From positions 1-64,000 of the forward strand of contig CAZJQD010000008.1 in assembly GCA_964548165.1 (NCBI GenBank): a stretch of DNA of 64,000 bases, read 5' to 3'. Shown here in pieces: positions 39,246 through 47,227 of the stretch. The translations under genes were made by a program, and so were the position numbers. Origin of the DNA: CAZJQD01 sp964548165 [NCBI: uncultured bacterium]. GTDB taxonomy: Bacteria; UBA8481. The number at the start of each line of letters is the position of its first letter. The stretch's first letter is position 1. The notes below the pieces were generated by a model. That model was not told the origin of the DNA and did not search any database. It was given only the letters and a program-made list of their open reading frames with translations.

Positions 39246-40960
39246 GCGCGGCGTATGGCAAGGAACACCTGGGATCGCTCCTCGTGCGCGCCGGCGTCCT
39301 CAAGGAGTCGGATCTCAAGGCCGCCCTCGACGAAGCGCAGAGCGACAATCGCCGACTCGGCGACGTGCTGATAGCGCGGGGACTCACGACCGAGGACCAG
39401 ATCCAGCACTTCCTCAGCATTCAGCTGGGCTACCCGACCATCGACCTCGATCGGACCTGGATCGACCCCGAGGTCGCGCACGCCCTGCCGGAAAAGTTCG
39501 CGCGCCGCTACGGCGTGCTTCCGCTCTACCGCGCCGACGCCTCGGGAGGCCAGGCCGTGGTCGTGGCCATGACCGATCCCACCGACATCGTGGTGCAGGA
39601 CGAGATTCGCAACGCGCTCGGGCAGGAGATCTTCGTGGTGATGTGCCTTCCGCGCAGCGCCATGGATCGCCACCTCGACCGCCTCTGGCTCTCCGCCCCC
39701 GTCGTCGTGGAGGAGCCCGCCAGCGCCGCGGTCACGGAGTCGGCGCCCCCGCTCCTGCCGCTGGGCGGCGAGGAACTCAAGCCCTCCGTCGCCAGGCTCC
39801 TGGAGACGCTCTTCAAGCAGGCCCTGGATCTGCGGGCGTCCTCCGTGCATCTCGAGCCCAAGCAGAAATTCGTCTCGGTTCGCTATCGCATCGATGGGCA
39901 GTACACCAACGTCACCTCGCTGCCCCGGGACCTCTACCAGGCCGTCTTGACGCGGCTCAAGATCCTCGGGAAGCTGACGGTTGGCGAGGCCGTGCAGGTG
40001 CTCGAGGAGGGGCGCTTTCATCTCCGTCCCGACCTGGTGGCGCCGCCCATCGATATCCGCGTGAGCATCGTTCCCGCGCTCTTCGGCGAGAAAGTAGTCC
40101 TTCGGATCACGCGGCGCTCGGAGATCATCCGTCCCCTGGCGGACCTGGGGTTCGAGGCCGGGCAGACCAGGGAGCTGGACGAGCTCCTGGCGGCCCCTGC
40201 CGGCCTGATCCTGGTTGCCGGAAAGAATGATTCCGGCAAGACCACGACCGCGTACTCGTGCCTCTCCGTGATGGGAGGACCCTCGACGATGATCGTCACG
40301 ATCGAGGATCCCCCTGCCTACCCGGTGTCGAGTTTCAACCAGTTGAGAAAAGTGCACCTGCCGGAGACCCCGGAGACCGCCGCCTGGGACATGACCGTCA
40401 AGGCGGTGGAGAGACAGGAGCCGAACCTCGTGTACATGTCGAGCGTGGAGACGCGTGACGAGGTCAAGATGATGCTCAGGCTCGCCGCAACCGGTCGGCG
40501 GGTCCTGGCCACGCTCTTCGCCGATGACGCCGTCTCCGCCCACTGGGTTGCTCTCCAGCTGGGCGCCGACTCGTTTGCCATCGGATCGGTTCTAGCCGGC
40601 GTGATCAACGCCCGCCTCGTCCGCCTGCTCTGCCCTCATTGCCGCCGCCCCGCCCAGGCGCCGCCGCCGGACGCCGTGCTCGCGCGGTTGGAGCTCACGC
40701 GCGACTGGTTGAAGGGGAAGACACTCTACGCCGCCGTCGGATGCGAACTGTGCGGCGGTCACGGGTACCTGGGCCGGACCGGCGTCTTCGAGGTTTTGAC
40801 CGTGAAGGAACATCTCCGGGAGATGGTCGAGTCCAAGGTGCCATCCGACCTCATGCGCCGAGCCGCGATCGAGGCCGGCATGATGCCGCTCAGGGAGGCC
40901 GGATTGGCCAAGGTCCTGCGCGGGGAGACCACCATCGAGGAACTCGCCAGCCGCATCTAA
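39242..40960 (+). CDS. GspE/PilB-family ATPase paralogue with altered catalytic motifs
   Basis: A 572-residue protein with an MshEN/T2SSE_N-like N-terminal domain (about 5-130) and a GspE-type ATPase core. Walker A reads AGKNDSGKTTT (about 322-332) and keeps GKTT. The Asp box is IEDPPAYP. The Walker B region, normally RQDPDxIxVGEIRD, reads RQEPNLVYMSSVETRD (near 399-414), with an extra residue or two and the acidic run changed. The His box, STLHTND in the intact GspE at 8.5 kb, reads ATLFADD, without the His. Zinc pairs CPHC and CELC remain. It is probably a weak or non-hydrolysing relative, or a regulatory partner. The GTG start overlaps mtnP by 4 bp. No pilin or GspF/PilC gene is adjacent. 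Confidence 0.85.
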   Translation: MSAAYGKEHLGSLLVRAGVLKESDLKAALDEAQSDNRRLGDVLIARGLTTEDQIQHFLSIQLGYPTIDLDRTWIDPEVAHALPEKFARRYGVLPLYRADASGGQAVVVAMTDPTDIVVQDEIRNALGQEIFVVMCLPRSAMDRHLDRLWLSAPVVVEEPASAAVTESAPPLLPLGGEELKPSVARLLETLFKQALDLRASSVHLEPKQKFVSVRYRIDGQYTNVTSLPRDLYQAVLTRLKILGKLTVGEAVQVLEEGRFHLRPDLVAPPIDIRVSIVPALFGEKVVLRITRRSEIIRPLADLGFEAGQTRELDELLAAPAGLILVAGKNDSGKTTTAYSCLSVMGGPSTMIVTIEDPPAYPVSSFNQLRKVHLPETPETAAWDMTVKAVERQEPNLVYMSSVETRDEVKMMLRLAATGRRVLATLFADDAVSAHWVALQLGADSFAIGSVLAGVINARLVRLLCPHCRRPAQAPPPDAVLARLELTRDWLKGKTLYAAVGCELCGGHGYLGRTGVFEVLTVKEHLREMVESKVPSDLMRRAAIEAGMMPLREAGLAKVLRGETTIEELASRI

Positions 40961-41003
40961 TTTTGTAACCCCGGGGCCCTAATCGGCCGATAGGTCGATC
41001 GAT

Positions 41004-43094
41004 ATGGGTTCGTGGGCTCGCATAGGCGCCTTGTCATTCCTCGCGTTCACCGCCGTGGGTGCCTTCGGCTACTACGGGCGGCAGGGGGGGCTCGATGCCG
41101 CCGCCGGGTTCTCGCTCATGGGCGCCGCGGTGGGGGCCGAGGCGCGGATCAAGGAAGTTCTCCAGGAAAATCCCTCGGACATCGAGGCCTGGATGCAGCT
41201 TGGGGATTTCTACCAGGAACATCGCCGGCTTCCGGAGGCGCTGGGGGCCTATGAGCAGGCGGCCCTGATCTCGGCCGGCGAACCGGGTGCGGTCCTGCGC
41301 CTGGCACAGGTCCAGATTCGCCTTGGCGCGCTGCTCGACGCCGAGACGCGCGTGGCGGGGCTCCTGGCCGCGCGGCCCGTCGACTCGGCGGCCATCAAGG
41401 TGCTCGGATGGATCGCCGTTCACCGGGCCATGGATGGCGCCGTGGGGATCGATGGCCTGTCGCCCGATCCCGAGCGCCTGGCGGAGGCGGATCGCCGATT
41501 CGCACGCGCGCTACGCATTTCGCCCGACGACGCCGAGGCTTTCCTTGGCCGCGCGGTCGTGGCCAGGCTCGAGGGCCGCGATGTCTCCGCGCTCGCCCTG
41601 GCCGAGGAAGCCATCGATCGAGACAGCGCCTTGTATTGGCCCTGGCAGATCCGCGGCGAGATCCTGGTCGACCTGGGGCGCGATTCTGACGCCCAGGCCG
41701 CCCTGGCGGGCGCCCGGGCCCGGGATCGGGGCCGCCCCTACTCGCTCATGGAGATGGCCGCGCTCTCTCGTCGTCTCAAGCGCCCCGAAGAAGCCGCCGC
41801 GTTCATGGCGGGAGTCGGACCTGATGGCGCGTTCAATCGCGGCGCCGACCTCCTGGCCGCCAACAGGCCCGCCGAGGCCGAGGCGGCCTTCCTGGACGCG
41901 CTCCTCGCGGATCCCGAGGATGACCTGGCGATGGATCGGCTCGAGAGAGTCCGGCTCCTCATCTATCCGGCTGACGATACGCGGCGCGTGGAGCTTGCGG
42001 ACCGGCGTCTTTTGAAGGCCGCCCGGTCCGAAGCGGTCAACAACACGCTCCTGGCCTACCTGCATTACCGCCGCGCCGTCGCCCTGGCGCCTCAGCTCTC
42101 CGAGGCTCGGCTCAAGATGGCCCGGTTCTTCGAGCGCCAGGGATCCTTCACCTCCGCGGTCACGCAGTTGCGTCGCGTCGAGGAGCTGACGCGGTCCCAG
42201 ACCGAGCGGCTCGTGGCCTCGGACCTCCTCGAGATGATCACCCGGCGGGCGCTCACCGAGATGGAGTCGACTCATGCCGTGAGTTTCGGGGCGATCTGGG
42301 AACAGCCGACCGGGGTCCTGGGCGAGCTCGTGGGCAACCCCGAGGTCCTGGAGGAGCGAATACGATGGAGCGTGACGCCCGTGCCTCGGCCCAGGTTGCG
42401 CGTCGCCATCCTTCCTTTCGCCGAGGCCCTGAGGCCCTTTCACGCGGGGGTCGGCCGGTTGAGTGGGGAATGGCTGTCGGGAACGCTGGGCCTCCTGCCG
42501 GGCTTCGAGCTCATTCCTGCCGCCGAGGTCGAGGCGGCCATGGCGCGGCATGGATTCACCAATCCCGACGCGATCGATCCGGGATTGCTGGGCAAGGAAC
42601 TCGGCGCCGAGCTGATCGTGCGCGGGCGCATCCTGGAGGCGCGCGAGGACGTGACGCTCCGGGTCGAGGCGGTCCTCGTTCCCGTCGGCCCCGTGGTCTG
42701 GCGGCAGGAGTACGCGGTTCGAGGAGGTGAGGCGCTGACACGAACCATCCTCGAAGCTGCGCGCGCGCTCGCCTGGCACGCGCCCCTGGAAGGGACCGTC
42801 GTCCGGCGCCGAGACCGGAACCTGGTCACGGTCAACCTGGGCCGGGCCTATGGCGTCCGCATCGGGGATACGATGGTGATCGAACGGCGCGGGCTCGAAC
42901 TGTTCGCCCCGGGATATGACTGGCCCGGCCGCCGCGCCGACGTGATCGGCGAAGGGAGGGTTGTGGGGCTGACGGAACGCTATGCCGAAGTGCGCTTGTT
43001 GCCGACAACGACCCCGGCTTCGGGCGTAGAAGCCCGACCCTCGACGCCCACGCAACTCGTCCGCGCGGGCGATATCGTTCGTCGCCGGCGATAA
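41004..43094 (+). CDS. Membrane-anchored TPR protein with CsgG/FlgT-like C-terminal domains
   Basis: A 696-residue protein. Residues about 7-25 form an uncleaved or cleaved hydrophobic start; TPR repeats fill about 45-420 (EAWMQLGDFYQEHRRLPEALGAYEQAA and similar). From about 455 a CsgG/TolB-N-like domain begins (RLRVAILPFAEALRPF ... LSGTLGLLPGFELIPAAEVEAAMARHG ... LGKELGAELIVRGRILEA). From about 590 there is a small domain resembling the FlgT C-terminus (GTVVRRRDRNLVTVNLGRAYGVRIGDTMVIERRG). CsgG-like domains form outer-membrane-associated assemblies. The start is ATG 41004; no strong ribosome site. Part of the run of envelope repeat proteins. Confidence 0.72.
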   Translation: MGSWARIGALSFLAFTAVGAFGYYGRQGGLDAAAGFSLMGAAVGAEARIKEVLQENPSDIEAWMQLGDFYQEHRRLPEALGAYEQAALISAGEPGAVLRLAQVQIRLGALLDAETRVAGLLAARPVDSAAIKVLGWIAVHRAMDGAVGIDGLSPDPERLAEADRRFARALRISPDDAEAFLGRAVVARLEGRDVSALALAEEAIDRDSALYWPWQIRGEILVDLGRDSDAQAALAGARARDRGRPYSLMEMAALSRRLKRPEEAAAFMAGVGPDGAFNRGADLLAANRPAEAEAAFLDALLADPEDDLAMDRLERVRLLIYPADDTRRVELADRRLLKAARSEAVNNTLLAYLHYRRAVALAPQLSEARLKMARFFERQGSFTSAVTQLRRVEELTRSQTERLVASDLLEMITRRALTEMESTHAVSFGAIWEQPTGVLGELVGNPEVLEERIRWSVTPVPRPRLRVAILPFAEALRPFHAGVGRLSGEWLSGTLGLLPGFELIPAAEVEAAMARHGFTNPDAIDPGLLGKELGAELIVRGRILEAREDVTLRVEAVLVPVGPVVWRQEYAVRGGEALTRTILEAARALAWHAPLEGTVVRRRDRNLVTVNLGRAYGVRIGDTMVIERRGLELFAPGYDWPGRRADVIGEGRVVGLTERYAEVRLLPTTTPASGVEARPSTPTQLVRAGDIVRRRR

Positions 43095-43165
43095 TCAAGG
43101 GAGTGCGGAACGGGTGGCAGGAAGTCGCTCCAAGGGCTAGGATATCCCTCGCCAGAGGCCTCTTG

Positions 43166-44434
43166 ATGACACCCCATTGCCAAGTCCCGTCCTCCCCGGG
43201 CCCCTCTTCGGGCGGACGTTTCGCTCCGGGCGCCCGCAAGCCCCGCCTGCTCCACCGGTCTGCCCGTGCCTCGATCGTGGCGTTCCTGGTGAGCTTGGCC
43301 TGTCACGAACCCGCCGCCGCCCGGATTGGATACGGGGTTGCGTCCATCGACGACGCCTCGACGCTCTGGGCTCAAACCTGGGAGATCAAGCTCGGTCTCG
43401 AGGCCGGCGCCAATTACCGGCTCGAGGGAAGCGATGTCACGGCCGTCAGGGTGCCCACCCAGATCCGCTACGGGTGGCGCGAGCGCCTGGAGTGGGGATT
43501 CCTCCTGCCCTTTCTCTACCAGCAGACCGACAATAATAAGTTCGACGGGAGCGGGATTGGCGATATTGCCATCGCCTTGAAATACCAGATGACGCAGGAC
43601 GAGGAGAACTACCCGGCCACGGCCACGGAGGTACGCCTGGGCTACGGCGCGGGAACGGCCACGGCCAGCGACGCGCTCTCGATTGCGATCAACTACGCTG
43701 TCTCGAAGTCCTTCGGTGAGCGCGGCGTCGCCCACGGAAACCTGGGCTACACGTTCTTCACCGCCGATCGGCAGGACGTTCTCAGCTGGGGAGCCGCCTA
43801 CGATTACCGCTTCCTGGAGACCTTGAGGGGATTCCTCGGGGTCAACTCGGGAAGCCAGATGATGCCCGGGGTGCGAAATGACATCATCGCCGAGCTGGGC
43901 GTGACCAGGCAGGCCGGTCCCTCGCTCGAGTACCAGCTGGCCGCCGGGATCGGCCTGAACAAGAACAGCCCGGACTGGCAGGTGCGTTTCGGTTTTACCA
44001 AGGAGCTCGGGCGCGGGGCGGGCGAGGCCACGAATTTTCGCAGGGCCGAGTGGAGCCATCCGCCGGCGCCGGGGGCCGCCGAGATCGTGGCGCGGGGAGA
44101 GAATGCGGCACGAACGGGCGATTACACCCTGGCCATATCGTACTATCGCGAGGCGATCACCATCGACTCGTCGCTCCCCTCGGCCTGGAACAACATGGGA
44201 ATCGCCTACTTCAAGCTGGGCCGCACGACCGAGGCCATGGAGGCCTATGAAAACGCGGCTAAGCTTGCGCCCGACAATGCCGACATATACTTCAACATGG
44301 GACTCGCTCATTACAAGTTGGGAGACATCTATGCCGCCCGGCGGGCATTTGCGCGCGCGCTGGAACTGAACCCCGAGCACGGGCAGGCGCGGAGCAACCT
44401 CTTGTCCCTGGAAGGACGCACGGGAGCGCGATGA
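43166..44434 (+). CDS. Outer-membrane beta-barrel-like protein fused to TPRs
   Basis: A 422-residue protein. Signal region about 33-52 (ASIVAFLVSLACHEPAAARIGYG), then a roughly 240-residue part with alternating beta strands like the phenol-degradation MetA/transporter-type barrel family (LEAGANYRLEG, TQIRYGWRERLEWGFLLPFLYQQTDN, GIGDIAIALKYQMT, NLGYTFFTADRQDVLSWGAAYDYRF, WQVRFGFTKELGR), and three TPRs (about 310-415; AWNNMGIAYFKLGRTTEAMEAYENA, IYFNMGLAHYKLGDIYAARRAF). Barrel-TPR fusions are uncommon. ATG 43166 with AGAGG 7 bp upstream is preferred over GTG 43103. A Cys in the signal (LACHEP) is not a good lipobox. The stop overlaps the next ATG by 4 bp. Confidence 0.7.
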   Translation: MTPHCQVPSSPGPSSGGRFAPGARKPRLLHRSARASIVAFLVSLACHEPAAARIGYGVASIDDASTLWAQTWEIKLGLEAGANYRLEGSDVTAVRVPTQIRYGWRERLEWGFLLPFLYQQTDNNKFDGSGIGDIAIALKYQMTQDEENYPATATEVRLGYGAGTATASDALSIAINYAVSKSFGERGVAHGNLGYTFFTADRQDVLSWGAAYDYRFLETLRGFLGVNSGSQMMPGVRNDIIAELGVTRQAGPSLEYQLAAGIGLNKNSPDWQVRFGFTKELGRGAGEATNFRRAEWSHPPAPGAAEIVARGENAARTGDYTLAISYYREAITIDSSLPSAWNNMGIAYFKLGRTTEAMEAYENAAKLAPDNADIYFNMGLAHYKLGDIYAARRAFARALELNPEHGQARSNLLSLEGRTGAR

Positions 44435-44868
44435 AAAACCTGATCATTATTGCCCTGGTTCTTGCCGCGGGCTGGTTCGGCTGGCAGAAGTTCACCCAGG
44501 GATACTGGGCCTCCGCCACGGCCAGGGACTTCGTCGAGGAACTGCGCCTCGGGATGGACAGCGGTTACCTCTCCAAGGCGATCAGCAGCTGGCAACCCCC
44601 GCTCCCGGAGAAGCAGCTGACGCTTCCGGCCGAGGGGATATCACCGGATTTCACGGTGACCATGGACAGCGAGCCCGTCCAGATCGCCGGGCGCACGACG
44701 ATCTACTACCTCGTCACGTTCGGGAAGTCGCCCGTGGCCACGGGCGGTCGAAGCCTGCGCTACGAGTATCGCCTTACGCTCGTCAACGAGGGGACGAATT
44801 TCATCCCCAAGTGGACGACGGTCATGTTTCATCCCACGTCTCGCCGTGCGAATCGCGACGCGGCCTGA
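44431..44868 (+). CDS. Small anchored/secreted protein, unknown function
   Basis: A 145-residue protein with an N-terminal hydrophobic helix (3-19, NLIIIALVLAAGWFGWQ) and a folded, mostly beta remainder (FTVTMDSEPVQIAGRTTIYYLVTFGKS ... RYEYRLTLVNEGTNFIPKW). It is translationally coupled to the barrel-TPR gene (ATGA) and overlaps the next gene by 23 bp, so it is probably part of the same envelope complex. Family not recognised. Confidence 0.65.
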   Translation: MKNLIIIALVLAAGWFGWQKFTQGYWASATARDFVEELRLGMDSGYLSKAISSWQPPLPEKQLTLPAEGISPDFTVTMDSEPVQIAGRTTIYYLVTFGKSPVATGGRSLRYEYRLTLVNEGTNFIPKWTTVMFHPTSRRANRDAA

Positions 44869-47131
44869 CGCCCTCCGCGTTCCCGTGAGGACTCCAGGCC
44901 ATTCCGCCGGCACGGTCCTCGCCCTGTTCCTTCTCGTCGTTTCGGCCGGAGGCCTTGCCGAGGCCGCGTCGCAGAGCGTGCAGTTGCAGCAAGCGCGGCG
45001 GCTCTTCGAGGCCGGTCGCTACGCGCAGGCGATCGGGGAGTTCCGGCGGATCGCCGCGAGCGGTGAGAACACATCCGAGGCCGTGATCGCCGGGTACTAC
45101 GTGGGGCTGACCGAGGAGAGGCGCGGCAACCGCGATGGCGCCATCACGGCCTATCGGGCGCTCTTGTCGCGCCATGGAGAATCCACGGAGATGGCGGGTT
45201 TCGCGCGCCAGAGGCTCAGGGAGCTCGAGTCCGGGGCGCCGCCTCGTGCGGCCGAGGTCTCCGACGCCGCCGTTGCCCCCGCGGTGCCGGCGCCCGACGT
45301 GACTACCACCGCGGCGCCGACGGCGGTCGATCGCCTCGCGCAGTCCGTGCTCTCGGACATCATGAGCAGCGATCGCGGCGCGGCACGCGTGTCGCGTCGC
45401 GCTCCGCCGTCTCGCCGCTCGCCTCGCCCGATCGCGGCGTCGCCGGCCCCCGTCTGGCCGAGCGCCGGGGGCGGATCCTCCTCCGCAGGAGCGGATTTTC
45501 CCGTCGCGCCCGAAGCGAGCTTTCCGATCGCGTCGGCCCTGGGCCCTGTTCCGGGCCCCTCGGCGATGGCACCCCGCTATCCCTCTCCGTCCGCGGTGCC
45601 GGATTACCCCCTGGTGACCAGCATCACGTGGGGCCAGGGGGCAAGCGCCCCCTCCCGCGGCACGCTAGCCACATCCTCACCGGACGCCACCATGGAGCCC
45701 GCTGCTGTCCAGTCCACCGGGTATCAACCCCTGGGCGAGGATGTCGCACGAGCCACTCACGTGCGCCGATCGATGCCGACGACGGCGTTGGCGACGGACG
45801 TCTCGTCGCCCGGCGCTGGGCGACCGGTGGCTGCCTCGACGGCGCCAGTCGTGACCTGGGAAGTGTCGGTGGAGCCGGCCGCATCACCGGTGACACGCCC
45901 GGCGGGGCGAGTTCCCCCTCCAGCCTCGGGCACTGCGCTCGGTGGACCTCGAGGTTTTGCATGGCCGCAAGGCGATCCGGAGGGACTTCCTCCACTCGGG
46001 GCCTCCAGGCCCTCGTTCTCGCCGATCGCCATTCCGGCTGATGTGCCGTCGCTCTTGGGGTCCGATCCGCGCTCCGCTGGCGGATCACCTTCCCCGCTAC
46101 CGGCGCCGCGTTCAGCGTCCCCGACCCCGGCGCCAGGAGGCGAGGTTGGCCCAGCGCAGGTGCCCCCCCCGTCTCCGGTCCCGGCGCCGCTCCCCGCCGC
46201 GCGTCCTGAAGATCGCGCCGCCGCTCTCGGAACTGCGCCTTGGGCGGGACTTTCCGTTGGAGCGCCGGTTGGTGTCTCTCTGCCCGCGCTCACGGTCGAG
46301 GAATTGGCCCCTGCTCCCCAGGTCAATCCTTCACCGACACCGCAGGCCGCGACGGCGCCGGTTCAGCCCCTGGAGGGGTGGTTGCTTCCCAGCCCCTCCG
46401 CGGTATCCCCGATCTCCCAGGATCCCTATTCCCTTCCCGCCCCTCTGCCGGCCAGCGGCGGTTCCGTCGGCGGTGACTTCGGCGATCTATCCCTTCCTTC
46501 GCCGTCCTTGACCGCGAGTGTCGGCATTCCCTCGGGCGCCCGGCCACCCTCGGTGAGCGCCCTCGATCAACCCCTGGCGCCGATCGAGCTGGCCCCGACC
46601 GGTGTCCCGGGTCAGACGCTCGCCGCGCCCGGTCCCTCGGCGCCCTGGGTCGAGAAGGCGCTCTCGTTGAAGCGGTTGGGACAATATCCCGAGGCGATCG
46701 AGGCCTACCGCCAGGCGCTCCTCGTGGACACCGGGAATCCCGTCGTCTTGAACAACCTTGCCGATCTCCTGGTGGAGCAGGGCGGGGACCTCGACGAGGC
46801 GATCCGGCTCGTCAAGGACGCGCTCGCCGCGGAGATCGCCGATCGGGGACCCTATTTTTCGACCCTGGGATGGGCCTACGCGCGTCGTGGCGACCTGGAC
46901 GAGGCGGAAAAATATCTCGACGAGGCCGTCAGAGTCGCGGCGACGGCCAGCCGGCTTTATCGTCGCGGCAGGGTCTACGCCGCCCTGGGGCAGGCTGCGA
47001 GGGCCAGGGCCGACTTCGATCGGGCGCTCGTGTATGCTGAGGACGCCGCCACGGCTTCGCTGGTGCGCCAGGCCCTGGCGGAGATGGATCAACCGATCCC
47101 GGGTCAAGGAACACCCGGGATCATCCGATAA
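44846..47131 (+). CDS. Secreted TPR protein with a long Pro/Ala/Ser-rich linker
   Basis: A 761-residue protein: signal peptide (about 22-42, TVLALFLLVVSAGGLAEA), an N-terminal TPR-like region (about 48-130, QQARRLFEAGRYAQAIGEFRRIA ... GNRDGAITAYRALLSRHG), a low-complexity Pro/Ala/Ser/Gly-rich linker of about 460 residues (130-595), and C-terminal TPRs (about 600-755, ALSLKRLGQYPEAIEAYRQALLVD, YFSTLGWAYARRGDLDEAEKYL). The linker could span the periplasm or peptidoglycan. GTG 44846 is used; it gives an n-region of about 20 residues, and GTG 44885 is an alternative. The linker keeps one open frame throughout, so it is not broken. Confidence 0.7.
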   Translation: MRIATRPDALRVPVRTPGHSAGTVLALFLLVVSAGGLAEAASQSVQLQQARRLFEAGRYAQAIGEFRRIAASGENTSEAVIAGYYVGLTEERRGNRDGAITAYRALLSRHGESTEMAGFARQRLRELESGAPPRAAEVSDAAVAPAVPAPDVTTTAAPTAVDRLAQSVLSDIMSSDRGAARVSRRAPPSRRSPRPIAASPAPVWPSAGGGSSSAGADFPVAPEASFPIASALGPVPGPSAMAPRYPSPSAVPDYPLVTSITWGQGASAPSRGTLATSSPDATMEPAAVQSTGYQPLGEDVARATHVRRSMPTTALATDVSSPGAGRPVAASTAPVVTWEVSVEPAASPVTRPAGRVPPPASGTALGGPRGFAWPQGDPEGLPPLGASRPSFSPIAIPADVPSLLGSDPRSAGGSPSPLPAPRSASPTPAPGGEVGPAQVPPPSPVPAPLPAARPEDRAAALGTAPWAGLSVGAPVGVSLPALTVEELAPAPQVNPSPTPQAATAPVQPLEGWLLPSPSAVSPISQDPYSLPAPLPASGGSVGGDFGDLSLPSPSLTASVGIPSGARPPSVSALDQPLAPIELAPTGVPGQTLAAPGPSAPWVEKALSLKRLGQYPEAIEAYRQALLVDTGNPVVLNNLADLLVEQGGDLDEAIRLVKDALAAEIADRGPYFSTLGWAYARRGDLDEAEKYLDEAVRVAATASRLYRRGRVYAALGQAARARADFDRALVYAEDAATASLVRQALAEMDQPIPGQGTPGIIR

Positions 47132-47227
47132 CGGCAGGGGAGGGTGCCTCGGCATCGTGAACCGCTTGCGACCGCGACGGTCGTGGCGTCTTCAGGATAC
47201 CGGGCAACGCAGAGAACGAGGCTGATC

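Noticed and set aside
39242-40960. Type IV pilus assembly locus
   Set aside because: No pilins, PilC, PilM-Q or PilT are in the window, and the ATPase motifs are altered.
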